Shown: piece by piece, positions 1-6,990 of the stretch
Position numbering within the stretch: position 1 is the first letter of the stretch
How the letters are laid out: every line of letters begins with the position of its first letter
Assembly: GCA_964588415.1 (NCBI GenBank)
Contig: CAZPPK010000062.1
Coordinates: 1 to 15,847 of the forward strand
Source: Sulfidibacterium sp964588415
GTDB taxonomy: Bacteria > Bacteroidota > Bacteroidia > Bacteroidales > F082
Length of the DNA: 15,847 nt
Direction of reading: 5' to 3'
The notes under the pieces: model-generated
What the model was told of the DNA's origin: nothing
Databases searched by the model: none
The model's input: the letters and a program-made list of their open reading frames with translations, nothing else
Position numbers and translations under genes: made by a program

Positions 1-438
1 CTGTGAGAGGGATAAAGATAGAATAGCAATATTCTATCTTTACCCTACTTGATTGGTATGCCGGGCATGGTAATATTCTGGCGAGATAGAAGTCCTCGTA
101 TGTGCAGAGTTGATAGGAAACATTAGCGAATGAAGGGTAGAGACTGCAAATCTGAAAGAAGCCGTCAGCATCCGCCATTTGGCGGATGCTGACGCACATG
201 AATCTGATATAAGGTTTACATGGGAGGGCAGCCGGGCAATGCGGAGGCTGCCCAAATATCAACCGTAATCCCACAAAGTAAATCAGGCAGGACGCAAGGA
301 AAGTTTATTTATCCCGGGAGGCCTTGTAAATTGTTGCCACAGCGACAAACCAAGCGGCAACAATTGGTAGCGCCGCAAATACATCAGGCAATGAATAACT
401 TTTGGTTTATAATTCCTATCGTAAAAAACGCTATTATT
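1..438 (+). ncRNA. Probable structured RNA; possible 5' fragment of a group II intron without its reverse transcriptase
   Basis: No credible protein gene lies here, but the + strand folds well. Perfect stems are 13-25 with 30-42 (GCAA loop), 163-176 with 181-194, 226-233 with 246-253, and 329-338 with 356-365. A longer helix encloses the third stem: 213-219 with 278-284, including a G214-U283 wobble, then 221-225 with 269-273. The wobble and the GNRA-type loop work only if the + strand is the RNA. The overall look, with phrases such as GGAAACATTAGCGAATG and TCCCGGGAGGCC, reminds me of the structured region upstream of bacterial group II intron reverse transcriptases; this is recollection, not a search result. 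If so, the element is broken, because the intron-encoded protein should follow but the buk 3' end does. It could instead be a different structured RNA or a decayed repeat. Confidence 0.4.
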
Positions 439-1518
439 TTATTCGTAAACTTTGGGTTGAACCTCGCCAGTCACCACACGCAGACCGTTTTGTGCGAGTG
501 CTTTCATTTCATCTTCTCCCGGATACACATGAATGGGTGCCAACCTGTGTATATATGAGATGATCTGATTGACAAAATATTTGTCGTTGGCGATGCCTCC
601 TGTAATCAAGATTCCATCAATTTCAAAATTCAAAACGGCACCCATGGCACCCACTTCCTTCGCTACCTGATAAGCCATGGCATCGTAAACCATTTTTGCT
701 TCTTCGTCGCCTTTGGCAGCACGTTGCTCCACATCGTAAGCGCTGTTGGTTCCCAGGTAAGCCACCAGTCCGCCTTCCCCTTTTATCATTTTCAAAATTT
801 CTGCTTGCGTGTATTTGCCACTGAAACAGAGTCTTGCCAAATCACCAACAGGTAGGCTTCCCGTGCGTTCCGGTGAAAAAGGCCCATCACCGTCGAGTCC
901 CTGGTTTACATCAACAACGCGTCCTTTTTTGTGAGCACCGACGGTAATTCCGCCACCCAGATGAACTACAATCAAATTCAAATCATCATATTTCCGCATG
1001 ATGGATTTGGCATGTTCGCGGGCAACTGCTTTTTGATTTAAAGCATGAAAAATAGAACGTCGTGGTAACAAAGGGTGTCCTGAAAAACGTGCCAAAGGCT
1101 CAAACTCATCAACCACGACAGGATTGGTGATATACGCTTTGGCGTGGGGGAGTGAACGGGCAATATCCCAGGCAATCAAACCACCCAGATTACTGGCATG
1201 TTCTCCGAATTTACAGGTTCTCAGTGTTTCCAGCATCTTGGTGTTTACCTCGTAAACACCAGATCCCACAGGTTTCAAAAGGCCGCCTCGTCCCATCACT
1301 ATGCCAATCATATCCAGACGGATGTCTGCTTCTTTCAGCTCGTTCAGAATTAACTCTTTTCTAAACTCAAACTGATCGGTGATGATCTCAAAAGGTTCCA
1401 GTTGCTGACTGCTATGCTGAATAGTTTGTATGAAGACGGGATTTGTGCCAATATATACGGCAATCTTTGTGGAAGTTGAACCGGGGTTTATGGCTAATAT
1501 CCTGATTTCTTCGTGCAT
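439..1518 (-). CDS. buk: Butyrate kinase (acetokinase family)
   Basis: This cytoplasmic enzyme transfers phosphate from butyryl phosphate, or a branched-chain acyl phosphate, to ADP, giving free acid and ATP. It is the last step of the Ptb-Buk route. The 359-residue length is normal for the family. The N-terminal phosphate-binding motif NPGSTSTK (11-18) is typical of the ASKHA/acetokinase fold. Further hallmarks are MGRGG (75-79), HLGGG (186-190) and the glycine-rich LITGGIAND near 304-312. The gene begins 43 bp after the ptb stop on the same strand and has no promoter match of its own in that gap, so the two genes are almost certainly co-transcribed with buk second. No hairpin-plus-T-run terminator was seen just after the stop. 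Preference for linear or branched acyl chains cannot be read from the sequence. Confidence 0.95.
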   Translation of the reverse strand: MHEEIRILAINPGSTSTKIAVYIGTNPVFIQTIQHSSQQLEPFEIITDQFEFRKELILNELKEADIRLDMIGIVMGRGGLLKPVGSGVYEVNTKMLETLRTCKFGEHASNLGGLIAWDIARSLPHAKAYITNPVVVDEFEPLARFSGHPLLPRRSIFHALNQKAVAREHAKSIMRKYDDLNLIVVHLGGGITVGAHKKGRVVDVNQGLDGDGPFSPERTGSLPVGDLARLCFSGKYTQAEILKMIKGEGGLVAYLGTNSAYDVEQRAAKGDEEAKMVYDAMAYQVAKEVGAMGAVLNFEIDGILITGGIANDKYFVNQIISYIHRLAPIHVYPGEDEMKALAQNGLRVVTGEVQPKVYE

Positions 1519-1561
1519 ATGATTGATATAATTGGTTTAAATTAAAGCTTGCAAAAGTATG

Positions 1562-2464
1562 CTATTTCGCTGAAATGGCTGCCAGTGCAATGGAGTATAA
1601 TTTGGTTTTGATACTGTCGCCACGCGATGAAAGAACGGCAGGAACATTGGCTCCAACGACAATTGCTCCCTGCTCTCCACGGGCAAGTTTTGTATTGGAT
1701 TTATAAAACACATTTCCTGATTCTATATTGGGAAATACCAGGCAATCTGCATCACCTGCCACCTCATTTTCCAGTTTTTTGATTTCAGCACTTTCCTTGT
1801 CGATGGCTACATCCAAAGCCAAAGGCCCCTCCACGAAAGCGCCGGTAATTTGACCGCGATCAGCCATTTTTGACAGCAAGGCAGCGTCCACGCATGCCTG
1901 CATTTTGGGCATTACCTGTTCCGTGGCGGCTAAAACTGCAACTTTTGGTTTTTCAATTCCCAACACATGACCCATATCAATGAGATAGTTAGTAATGGCG
2001 ATTTTTTCTTTGATCTCAGGTGCCGGAATAATAGCCACATCTCCTATAATAAGCAACTTATGGTAGTTTGGATTTTCCATTACAGTTACATGACTGAGAA
2101 CAGCGCCTGGTTTCATTAACCCGTTTTCCTTGTTAAGAATAGCACGCATATATTTATTTGTACTTACAAGGCCTTTCATCAGCATGTTGCCTTTTCCTTC
2201 GTTGATAATGGCAACAGCTTTTGTAGCTGCTTGCATTTCATCAGGTTCGTGGACTACTTCAAATTTCCTGATATCAATATTTTCCCGGCCACAAACAGCT
2301 TCAATCAAATCGAGGTTTCCTACCAAAGTAGCTTCTACAATTCCCAAATCAATGGCCTTGCTTACAGCGCCGATGCTGTGTTCATCGTTGGCAAAAGCCA
2401 CGACCAGTCTTTTGGGCTTTCGTGCTTTGAGCACTGTGAAAAGATCATCCAGTTTTTTTATCAT
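1562..2464 (-). CDS. ptb: Phosphate butyryltransferase
   Basis: This enzyme exchanges the CoA of butyryl-CoA (or isobutyryl-/isovaleryl-CoA) for phosphate, making the acyl phosphate used by the butyrate kinase encoded immediately downstream. The 300-residue product matches the usual Ptb length and the phosphate acetyl/butyryltransferase fold throughout. Family-like stretches include MLMKGLVSTNKYMRAIL in the N-terminal half, SHVTVMENPNYHKLLIIGDVA, and the C-terminal segment with LVFPNIESGNVFYK and GAIVVGANVPAVLSSRGD. It is the first gene of the ptb-buk pair. A -7 element at 2498-2505 and a perfect TGTGA-N6-TCACA palindrome lie just upstream, so transcription probably responds to a CRP/FNR-family regulator. 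The start at 2464 gives a short leader of about 27 nt. Phosphate acetyltransferase is a less likely alternative, because the partner is a butyrate kinase and the protein is short. Confidence 0.93.
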   Translation of the reverse strand: MIKKLDDLFTVLKARKPKRLVVAFANDEHSIGAVSKAIDLGIVEATLVGNLDLIEAVCGRENIDIRKFEVVHEPDEMQAATKAVAIINEGKGNMLMKGLVSTNKYMRAILNKENGLMKPGAVLSHVTVMENPNYHKLLIIGDVAIIPAPEIKEKIAITNYLIDMGHVLGIEKPKVAVLAATEQVMPKMQACVDAALLSKMADRGQITGAFVEGPLALDVAIDKESAEIKKLENEVAGDADCLVFPNIESGNVFYKSNTKLARGEQGAIVVGANVPAVLSSRGDSIKTKLYSIALAAISAK

Positions 2465-2483
2465 TTTTGCACTTATTTGTCCA

Positions 2484-2499
2484 TGTGAAATATTTCACA
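2484..2499. promoter_or_regulatory. CRP/FNR-type operator in the ptb promoter
   Basis: TGTGAAATATTTCACA is a perfect 16-bp palindrome with the TGTGA-N6-TCACA layout recognised by CRP/FNR-family regulators. It overlaps the 3' edge of the predicted -7 element by two bases and lies around the predicted transcription start, 20 bp before the ptb start codon. That position suits a repressor. The binding protein is not encoded in this window. Confidence 0.55.
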
Positions 2500-2505
2500 A
2501 AATTA
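2498..2505 (-). promoter_or_regulatory. ptb-buk promoter, -7 element
   Basis: Read on the minus strand this is TAATTTTG, an exact match to the Bacteroidota -7 consensus TAnnTTTG. It predicts a transcript start near 2491 and a leader of about 27 nt. No good TTTG -33 element lies at the usual spacing, as expected if an activator helps or the promoter is weak. Confidence 0.5.
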
Positions 2506-2526
2506 GAACAAATTCTGCTTTGTTCT
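2505..2526. promoter_or_regulatory. Second inverted repeat upstream of ptb
   Basis: AGAACAAA and TTTGTTCT form a perfect 8-bp inverted repeat with a 6-bp spacer, directly upstream of and touching the ptb -7 element. The size and position fit an operator for a dimeric regulator. It is too far before the gene to be an RNA element of the predicted ptb transcript. Confidence 0.4.
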
Positions 2527-2657
2527 GGACTAATTATCCTTTTAGGACGCCTTTTTCAGGGTATTACCTAGAAAGAGACTTCATCAATATTGTCCGTAAT
2601 GCGAAATGCATCCAAAAATACATAATTGTTTCCTGCCTGATACAAATTAACAGGACT

Positions 2658-2694
2658 AAAAAGGTTTGGCTTCGCCAGGCTGGCGAAGCCAAAC
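2658..2694 (-). terminator. Rho-independent terminator of the M64 peptidase gene
   Basis: A perfect 14-bp GC-rich stem (2664-2677 with 2681-2694) with a 3-nt loop lies 33 bp past the M64 stop. On the minus strand the stem is followed by C and then five T residues (2662-2658). This is a textbook intrinsic terminator and separates the M64 transcript from ptb-buk. Confidence 0.8.
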
Positions 2695-2726
2695 AGATTC
2701 TTTTATGCTTTTAAACGGATATTTTT

Positions 2727-3995
2727 TTACTTCGTGTAAAAGTTGATCATTTTCTGAATGGCTTCCTGGCAGGCCGGGCAGAACTTGTTGCCTTTGAAGG
2801 TATTCATCAAACAATCCTGCATGGGACGATACATTCCTTTTGGCTCGTAGCCTCCGCCTTCAAAAGCACCCACCGTGTTGATATATTTTTTTGTGGCCGG
2901 AGTCGGAATGGGTGTCCCCGGCTTAACGAGATGTTTCCATTTTTTCCCGAAATCTTTCAATGTGGTGATATTCGGTTCCCAGGGTTCAACATTTAAATTA
3001 TAAAAATGATGATAAGAAGTGGAGTTATCATAATACTCGTCTGCCAGCCCGGCAAAACCATGACCGAATTCATGGACCAGGATTTTTGCTGATTGTTTGT
3101 TGCTGTTGACCGCTACATTATAATAATTGAAAATAGCGCCACCACCGTATTTCGGACTGTTTACCAAAATATAAATCTGGTCGTAAGGTGCGTTGGCAGC
3201 AAGGTCGCGGACACTTTTATCATCCATGGTCATAAGATAACGCTCGCTGTTAAAGGTGTAATAGCTGGTATTGAGGATGGTGTTTTTCCAGATATGTTGT
3301 GCGGGAATGTCGGTACCCGATTGTTGAGAAGGTGCCAGAATAGCCCTAAAATTAAATTTATCTTCGTTTTTAGTGTAAGGTGCTACGGTGAAGAAATCTT
3401 TAACGAGCTTTTGACAGTCATTGATGAATTTTCCCATTTCTGCTTTGGTGTAGCCTTCCGGTAAGATCACAATATCCACTCTTTTGGCTGGATCACCGGT
3501 GATTTTCACATTAAAATACGGATAGACCAAACGTCGGTCGTGTTTTATGAAATAGTTGTTCGTGTCAACAACGTATGAAAACTTTTTATGAAATTTTCCG
3601 TTCCAGTCGCGGCTGTAAAGTTCAATACGCACATTTTCTTTAGGATATGGAATCACCACACTTTCCGAAAAAGTACGACTGATCTTCTTCGCTTCTGCCG
3701 TGGTTTGCCATTCCCTGAAAAGGGTAGAATAACCTCTTGAATAAAGTAATGAGCCATTTTTAACTTCGAACACTTTCACATAATAATTCCCATAGTTCAT
3801 GGTGTCGACCAGGTTTACGTGCGATCCGCCCCAGTATGGTTCCTGGATCAGTTCATCAAAAGTGTAAAACTCGCTGGTATCATTGCCGCTGTGGTAATAA
3901 TCCATGCGTAGACTTTTGTTTTCGAAGAACTTGCTAAATTGTGCCTGAACCGTGACCGTGAACAGCATCAGGACGATGAGCAGAATTTTTTTCAT
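2727..3995 (-). CDS. Secreted M64-family (IgA peptidase-like) zinc metallopeptidase
   Basis: This is an exported peptidase of family M64. Residues 1-18 (MKKILLIVLMLFTVTVQA) form a Sec signal peptide with likely cleavage at VQA|QF. A beta-rich N-terminal domain follows to about residue 150, as in M64 proteins. The catalytic domain carries HEFGHGFAGLADEYY, where H308, E309 and H312 are the zinc-site and catalytic residues and D319 is the probable third ligand. Further family marks are SGTDIP and a C-terminal cysteine cluster ending in CPAC. An in-frame ATG at 4022 would extend the protein by nine residues. I prefer 3995 because it starts directly at the signal peptide and because the exact -7 element at 4020-4027 overlaps the upstream ATG. 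The gene has its own promoter and terminator. IgA cleavage is only the founding activity of the family; the true substrate is unknown. Confidence 0.88.
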   Translation of the reverse strand: MKKILLIVLMLFTVTVQAQFSKFFENKSLRMDYYHSGNDTSEFYTFDELIQEPYWGGSHVNLVDTMNYGNYYVKVFEVKNGSLLYSRGYSTLFREWQTTAEAKKISRTFSESVVIPYPKENVRIELYSRDWNGKFHKKFSYVVDTNNYFIKHDRRLVYPYFNVKITGDPAKRVDIVILPEGYTKAEMGKFINDCQKLVKDFFTVAPYTKNEDKFNFRAILAPSQQSGTDIPAQHIWKNTILNTSYYTFNSERYLMTMDDKSVRDLAANAPYDQIYILVNSPKYGGGAIFNYYNVAVNSNKQSAKILVHEFGHGFAGLADEYYDNSTSYHHFYNLNVEPWEPNITTLKDFGKKWKHLVKPGTPIPTPATKKYINTVGAFEGGGYEPKGMYRPMQDCLMNTFKGNKFCPACQEAIQKMINFYTK

Positions 3996-4019
3996 GATAT
4001 CGTTTTTCAGGATAACAGA

Positions 4020-4027
4020 CAAATTTA
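4020..4027 (-). promoter_or_regulatory. M64 peptidase promoter, -7 element
   Basis: The minus strand reads TAAATTTG, an exact match to TAnnTTTG. It predicts a start near 4013 and a leader of about 18 nt to the ATG at 3995. It overlaps the alternative upstream ATG at 4022, which decides the start choice. Confidence 0.5.
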
Positions 4028-4152
4028 GAAGAAAAATCAGAAACGAAAAACGCGTATTTCAGGTGTTTGAAGGTGGCTTGAAAGGCGATTTGTTTTGAAC
4101 TTTATTTTTTAGCGACGGAAATGAATTCCGAAACACTGAATATTGCAACATA

Positions 4153-5163
4153 TTACGTCTTGCGGATGTCACATTTTGCGTAATGACCAATGAGTTTCAG
4201 GTTATTTTTCACAGTTCCCATATCGCAGATAAGGTCCTGCTTTTTATAATCTTTGAGCGAAAAAGTGTGGTTTGTTTTTTTTTCATTCTTTTCCAGAAAA
4301 TCAAGGCAGACGAAGCCGCGGGAAATGATGAGTGCGATAAATCGTAAAAATTTCTTTTTGTTTTTGGTTGAGAAATCCGTTTGGTGTACTAAAGCAAAGG
4401 TTTTTTCCATGAGCGAAGTATAAGCCTGTCGCAGGTCATGGATCTTTGTTGTGATTGTGGCCAGGGTCTTGACCCCGTTAACATAATCTTTATAAACATC
4501 AAAAATGTCGTTTTCTAGCTGTCCGATGCCACCGAGATGATACAACATCTTTTCTTCAGCCTCGCTGGCGGTATTATGAAAAACGGAGCGGTAAAAGATG
4601 ATAGAAAATCCGCCTTTTAGTAATGTGATGTCCTCTATTTCTTGCTGAGTCAGCGTTTCCAGTTTTTGCTTTTTGCTCAAAACCTGTGCTTCATAAACCT
4701 TTATCGATGCCTTTTTTAACGCATCAATATCGCTTGTATTTTCAAGTGCTTTTTTAGCAAAGCGAACAAACAGTCTTTCATTCGAGTTGTTGGCATTGGT
4801 ACCTTCGGGCTTGTCCACCAGAATTTTCAAATAATGTTCGGAAAGTTCTTTTTCATCAAAAAAATCGTCAAACAAGCCGGTTAAGGCCCCTAGATAGGTC
4901 AGCGCATTTCTTTCGCGGTTTGATATTTTTTTTCCACGAAGCAGGCAAAAGCCTTCCCCCAAAATGGCTGGGACTGCAAAACCGTAATAGTTTGTAATTT
5001 TCCGAAAATCGGAATCACTCAGGCTGCTGTCGTTCTCTTTTTTACTTTTTTCGATGTCGATAGCAAGGGTTTGTTGAATAAATCTTTTCTGCAACTTCGA
5101 GCTCCTGATAACCGTCTGCAAAAGACCGGGTAATTTTATCAGGTTGTTGAAGTGCATTTTCAT
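4153..5163 (-). CDS. Class I isoprenoid/terpene-synthase-like protein
   Basis: The 336-residue protein is predicted to be entirely helical, with no signal peptide, so it is probably cytoplasmic. Two acidic motifs stand out. L-F-DDFFDE (D99, D100, D103, E104) resembles the first aspartate-rich motif DDxxD/E. ENDIFDVYKD (N218, D219, D222, K225, D226) resembles the second metal site NDxxSxxKE of class I terpene synthases and the second Asp-rich motif of prenyl synthases. The spacing of about 120 residues fits the class I fold, in which both motifs bind Mg2+ around a diphosphate. By inference it ionises or condenses a prenyl diphosphate. It lacks the sequence signatures of phytoene/squalene synthases and of ordinary polyprenyl synthases. 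Its neighbours give no pathway. It is lysine-rich and more AT-rich than the genes around it, perhaps a sign of transfer. A non-catalytic fold relative is possible. Confidence 0.6.
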   Translation of the reverse strand: MKMHFNNLIKLPGLLQTVIRSSKLQKRFIQQTLAIDIEKSKKENDSSLSDSDFRKITNYYGFAVPAILGEGFCLLRGKKISNRERNALTYLGALTGLFDDFFDEKELSEHYLKILVDKPEGTNANNSNERLFVRFAKKALENTSDIDALKKASIKVYEAQVLSKKQKLETLTQQEIEDITLLKGGFSIIFYRSVFHNTASEAEEKMLYHLGGIGQLENDIFDVYKDYVNGVKTLATITTKIHDLRQAYTSLMEKTFALVHQTDFSTKNKKKFLRFIALIISRGFVCLDFLEKNEKKTNHTFSLKDYKKQDLICDMGTVKNNLKLIGHYAKCDIRKT

Positions 5164-5228
5164 TTGGTTTATAACGACTTGTAACGGTTCACTGCCGCAG
5201 TTTCCCGTTCAGCTATTTGGATGCTGGA

Positions 5229-5236
5229 CAAAGATA
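5229..5236 (-). promoter_or_regulatory. Isoprenoid-synthase-like gene promoter, -7 element
   Basis: The minus strand reads TATCTTTG, matching TAnnTTTG exactly, and predicts a leader of about 60 nt. No clear -33 TTTG was found at the usual spacing. Confidence 0.4.
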
Positions 5237-5344
5237 ATCAAATGCGGTTTGCTTTTGTTGCTGGTGTGCGGGAAAGTTGGCATTTCAGCGAAGAAAAATT
5301 CAGGTCAAATTGTAAGCCGTTCATCTGAAAATTAAAATATTAGA

Positions 5345-5485
5345 ATGATGATAGCGTTATTTTTGTTGATTCATTTTCTTGAAGGTTTCTTCAATTTGAT
5401 CAGTGGAATGCTCATCTACGATCAATATACAGGTATCTTTAGGCCTTATTTATCCGGTGATGTGTGTGCTCGAAAAAGTCTTTAA
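5345..5485 (+). CDS. Small hydrophobic ORF of 46 codons, perhaps a truncated membrane protein
   Basis: An ATG at 5345 (with a second at 5348) opens a 46-codon frame. Its first 25 residues are strongly hydrophobic (MMIALFLLIHFLEGFFNLIS, then GMLIY), like one transmembrane helix. A short polar tail follows. The TAA stop lies inside the interspersed repeat that begins at 5481, so this could be the front of a longer gene cut by repeat insertion. It could also be a chance frame; there is no recognisable homology and no clear promoter. It sits between two divergently transcribed genes. Confidence 0.25.
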   Translation: MMIALFLLIHFLEGFFNLISGMLIYDQYTGIFRPYLSGDVCARKSL

Positions 5486-5587
5486 TCCGCCTGAGGCGGA
5501 CAAGGGATTAATTCCCCACCCCTTGGGGCGATTAATAATCTCCTTTTGATACCCCGCTGCTCTGCGGCGGGGGTAGTTCATTTTTTT
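5481..5587. repeat. Interspersed palindromic repeat, copy 1
   Basis: The first 53 bp (5481-5533) are identical to 15795-15847 at the window edge. The unit contains the palindrome TCCGCCTGAGGCGGA (5486-5500) and a C-rich/G-rich block with CCCCTTGGGG. After a short spacer comes a strong hairpin, 5552-5560 with 5564-5572 (loop TCT), followed by a T-rich run. The second copy is cut by the window end, so the full unit length is unknown; the hairpin and T-run may be part of it. It has no coding capacity and looks like a REP- or MITE-type intergenic element. Confidence 0.75.
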
Positions 5588-5633
5588 AAAAACTATTTCC
5601 CTTTGCAGTAAAAAGCTCCAAATCAATTATATC

Positions 5634-5641
5634 TATTTTTG
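5634..5641 (+). promoter_or_regulatory. C92 lipoprotein gene promoter, -7 element
   Basis: TATTTTTG matches TAnnTTTG exactly and would give a leader of about 60 nt. The nearest upstream TTTG (5602-5605) is 28 bp away, too far for the usual -33 spacing. Confidence 0.4.
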
Positions 5642-5706
5642 CTGATGCGGAAGTTAAAAACGGTAGTTCAGGTTTTTATTACAGATTGTAAATCAAAAAC
5701 TTAAAA

Positions 5707-6390
5707 ATGAATTTCAAAAAAGTAGACAAAATAATCCCTTTTGTTTTTATCATTTTAGTAGCACTTCTCACAGGTTGTGAAACGAAACCTTCATCAACAA
5801 GCGAATTAAAAGAAGGTGACCTGCTGTTTCAAAATTTACAATGTGGACCGTTGTGCAATGCCATTGAAGCGGTAACGCAGGGTGTTGACGGGAAAAATTT
5901 TTCGCATTGCGCCCTTGTGGTAAAGATCAACGACACGCTGAAGGTGGTGGAAGCCATTGGCAAAGGCGTACAAGTGAATTCATTGAAAACATTTTTTGCA
6001 AGAAGTGGAGATACGGCTGCTATTCAGAACATCACGGTTGAAAGGCTGAAAAAGAAATATGCTTCACTCGTACCAGGCGCAGAAGCTTTTGCTATGCAAC
6101 AAGTCGGCCAACCTTATGACGATGATTTTTTAATGAATAACGGAAAATGGTACTGTAGCGAACTGATTTATGCTGCTTTCAAAAACGCCAATCATGGCAA
6201 AGCGTTCTTTCCGCTGCAACCCATGACTTTCAAAGATCCCAAAACGCAACAATTCTTTCCTGCCTGGGTTGATTATTACAAGGCCTTAAATGAGCCTGTT
6301 CCACAGGGAAAACCAGGCACGAATCCGGGTTTGATTTCGCGATCACAGAAGATTCATATCGTAAATTTAAAGAGAGTTCCGTGGAAATAA
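5707..6390 (+). CDS. YiiX-like lipoprotein, permuted papain-fold amidohydrolase (C92/NlpC-P60 superfamily)
   Basis: The protein begins with a lipoprotein signal and lipobox LLTGC, so C24 is probably lipidated and the protein membrane-anchored outside the cytoplasm. The circularly permuted NlpC/P60-type core follows: LKEGDLLFQN (34-43), the catalytic histidine in NFSHCALVV (H67), an acidic residue in VVEAIGKGV (E82), and the nucleophilic cysteine in WYCSELIYAAF (C150, followed by E152). Histidine before cysteine is the permuted YaeF/YiiX order. The 227-residue length is normal. Relatives hydrolyse amide or ester bonds in peptidoglycan peptides or lipids, but the substrate here is unknown. It is a single-gene unit running into a repeat-rich region, with no clear terminator. 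The ATG at 5707 is well supported because the signal peptide starts there. Confidence 0.85.
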   Translation: MNFKKVDKIIPFVFIILVALLTGCETKPSSTSELKEGDLLFQNLQCGPLCNAIEAVTQGVDGKNFSHCALVVKINDTLKVVEAIGKGVQVNSLKTFFARSGDTAAIQNITVERLKKKYASLVPGAEAFAMQQVGQPYDDDFLMNNGKWYCSELIYAAFKNANHGKAFFPLQPMTFKDPKTQQFFPAWVDYYKALNEPVPQGKPGTNPGLISRSQKIHIVNLKRVPWK

Positions 6391-6540
6391 ATTTCATGAG
6401 TCCGGTCTAAAAAGGTCTTGATTTGATTTTCAGCAACTTTTACCCCTTAATCCCCTAAAATTTAGATCACTTCCGATTAATAATATCCTGTTTTCATATT
6501 GGCGTTCCTATTCCTTTTTTGCTTGTCCAAAGGGTTGATT

Positions 6541-6621
6541 GTTATCCTGAGTGAAACGAAGGATCTCAAAAAAAGGTATCTTGACATAGAATAGATCCTT
6601 CACTACGTTACCAATGACAAC
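6541..6621. repeat. Diverged inverted repeat pair with GGATCT ends
   Basis: The left arm (6541-6566) ends in GAAGGATCT. The right arm (6593-6621) starts with AGATCCTTC and runs in the opposite orientation, ending in TGACAAC. The arms match at about 60 percent by eye. A third related copy in the right-arm orientation lies at 6991-7019 (AGATCTTTCACTTCGTTCAA, then GATGACAAC). The pattern resembles a dispersed repeat common in Bacteroidota intergenic DNA. Confidence 0.5.
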
Positions 6622-6990
6622 TTTGGCTAAATGGCTATTTAATTGTAAATTATTTGTTAGAATATGATGTGGGCAAAATGTTTGGATTTATACCTCGCAA
6701 ATCTCCTTATATTCAAGACCCTCACTCCGGCTATTCATTAACGTTTAATGCACTTTCTTTTTCACGCCGCCTCAGGGTTAAACGGGGGGAAGGGATCAGA
6801 ACGCCCCTCCAGGGATGGCAGGCAAGCTTGTTCGGCATTCTTTCTTAATCTTTTTGATTTAAGAACAAGGAACGCTGATTTTTGAATTAAGATTTTGTGG
6901 GTTCTTTAACTCTTCAAACTCTTTAACCATTCAACTTTTCAATCCATTTCCCTTAAACTTTATACTTTAGCCGTTTGTTTCTATATCAGG

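Larger units (their letters stand above)
5164..5706. other. Divergent intergenic region
   Basis: These 543 bp separate the minus-strand isoprenoid-synthase-like gene from the plus-strand C92 lipoprotein gene. They hold one promoter element for each gene (5229-5236 minus, 5634-5641 plus), the small ORF at 5345-5485 and the repeat at 5481-5587. I see nothing else recognisable. Confidence 0.7.

Noticed and set aside
220..558. 112-codon + strand ORF over the left structured block
   Set aside because: It has no recognisable domain, overlaps the certain 3' end of buk on the other strand and crosses several RNA stems.
2130..2714. 194-codon + strand ORF antisense to ptb
   Set aside because: It is a shadow of ptb in its first half and runs across the ptb promoter and M64 terminator; composition is not protein-like.
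3995..4022. Upstream start of the M64 gene (nine extra residues)
   Set aside because: It would put residues in front of a clean signal peptide, and an exact -7 element overlaps that ATG.
4116..4130. Short hairpin CGGAA/TTCCG after the isoprenoid-synthase-like gene
   Set aside because: Only 5 bp, and no T-run follows on the minus strand, so a terminator call is not supported.
6654..6848. 64-codon ORF in the repeat-rich region
   Set aside because: No promoter, no hydrophobic or domain pattern, and the surrounding DNA is degenerate repeats.
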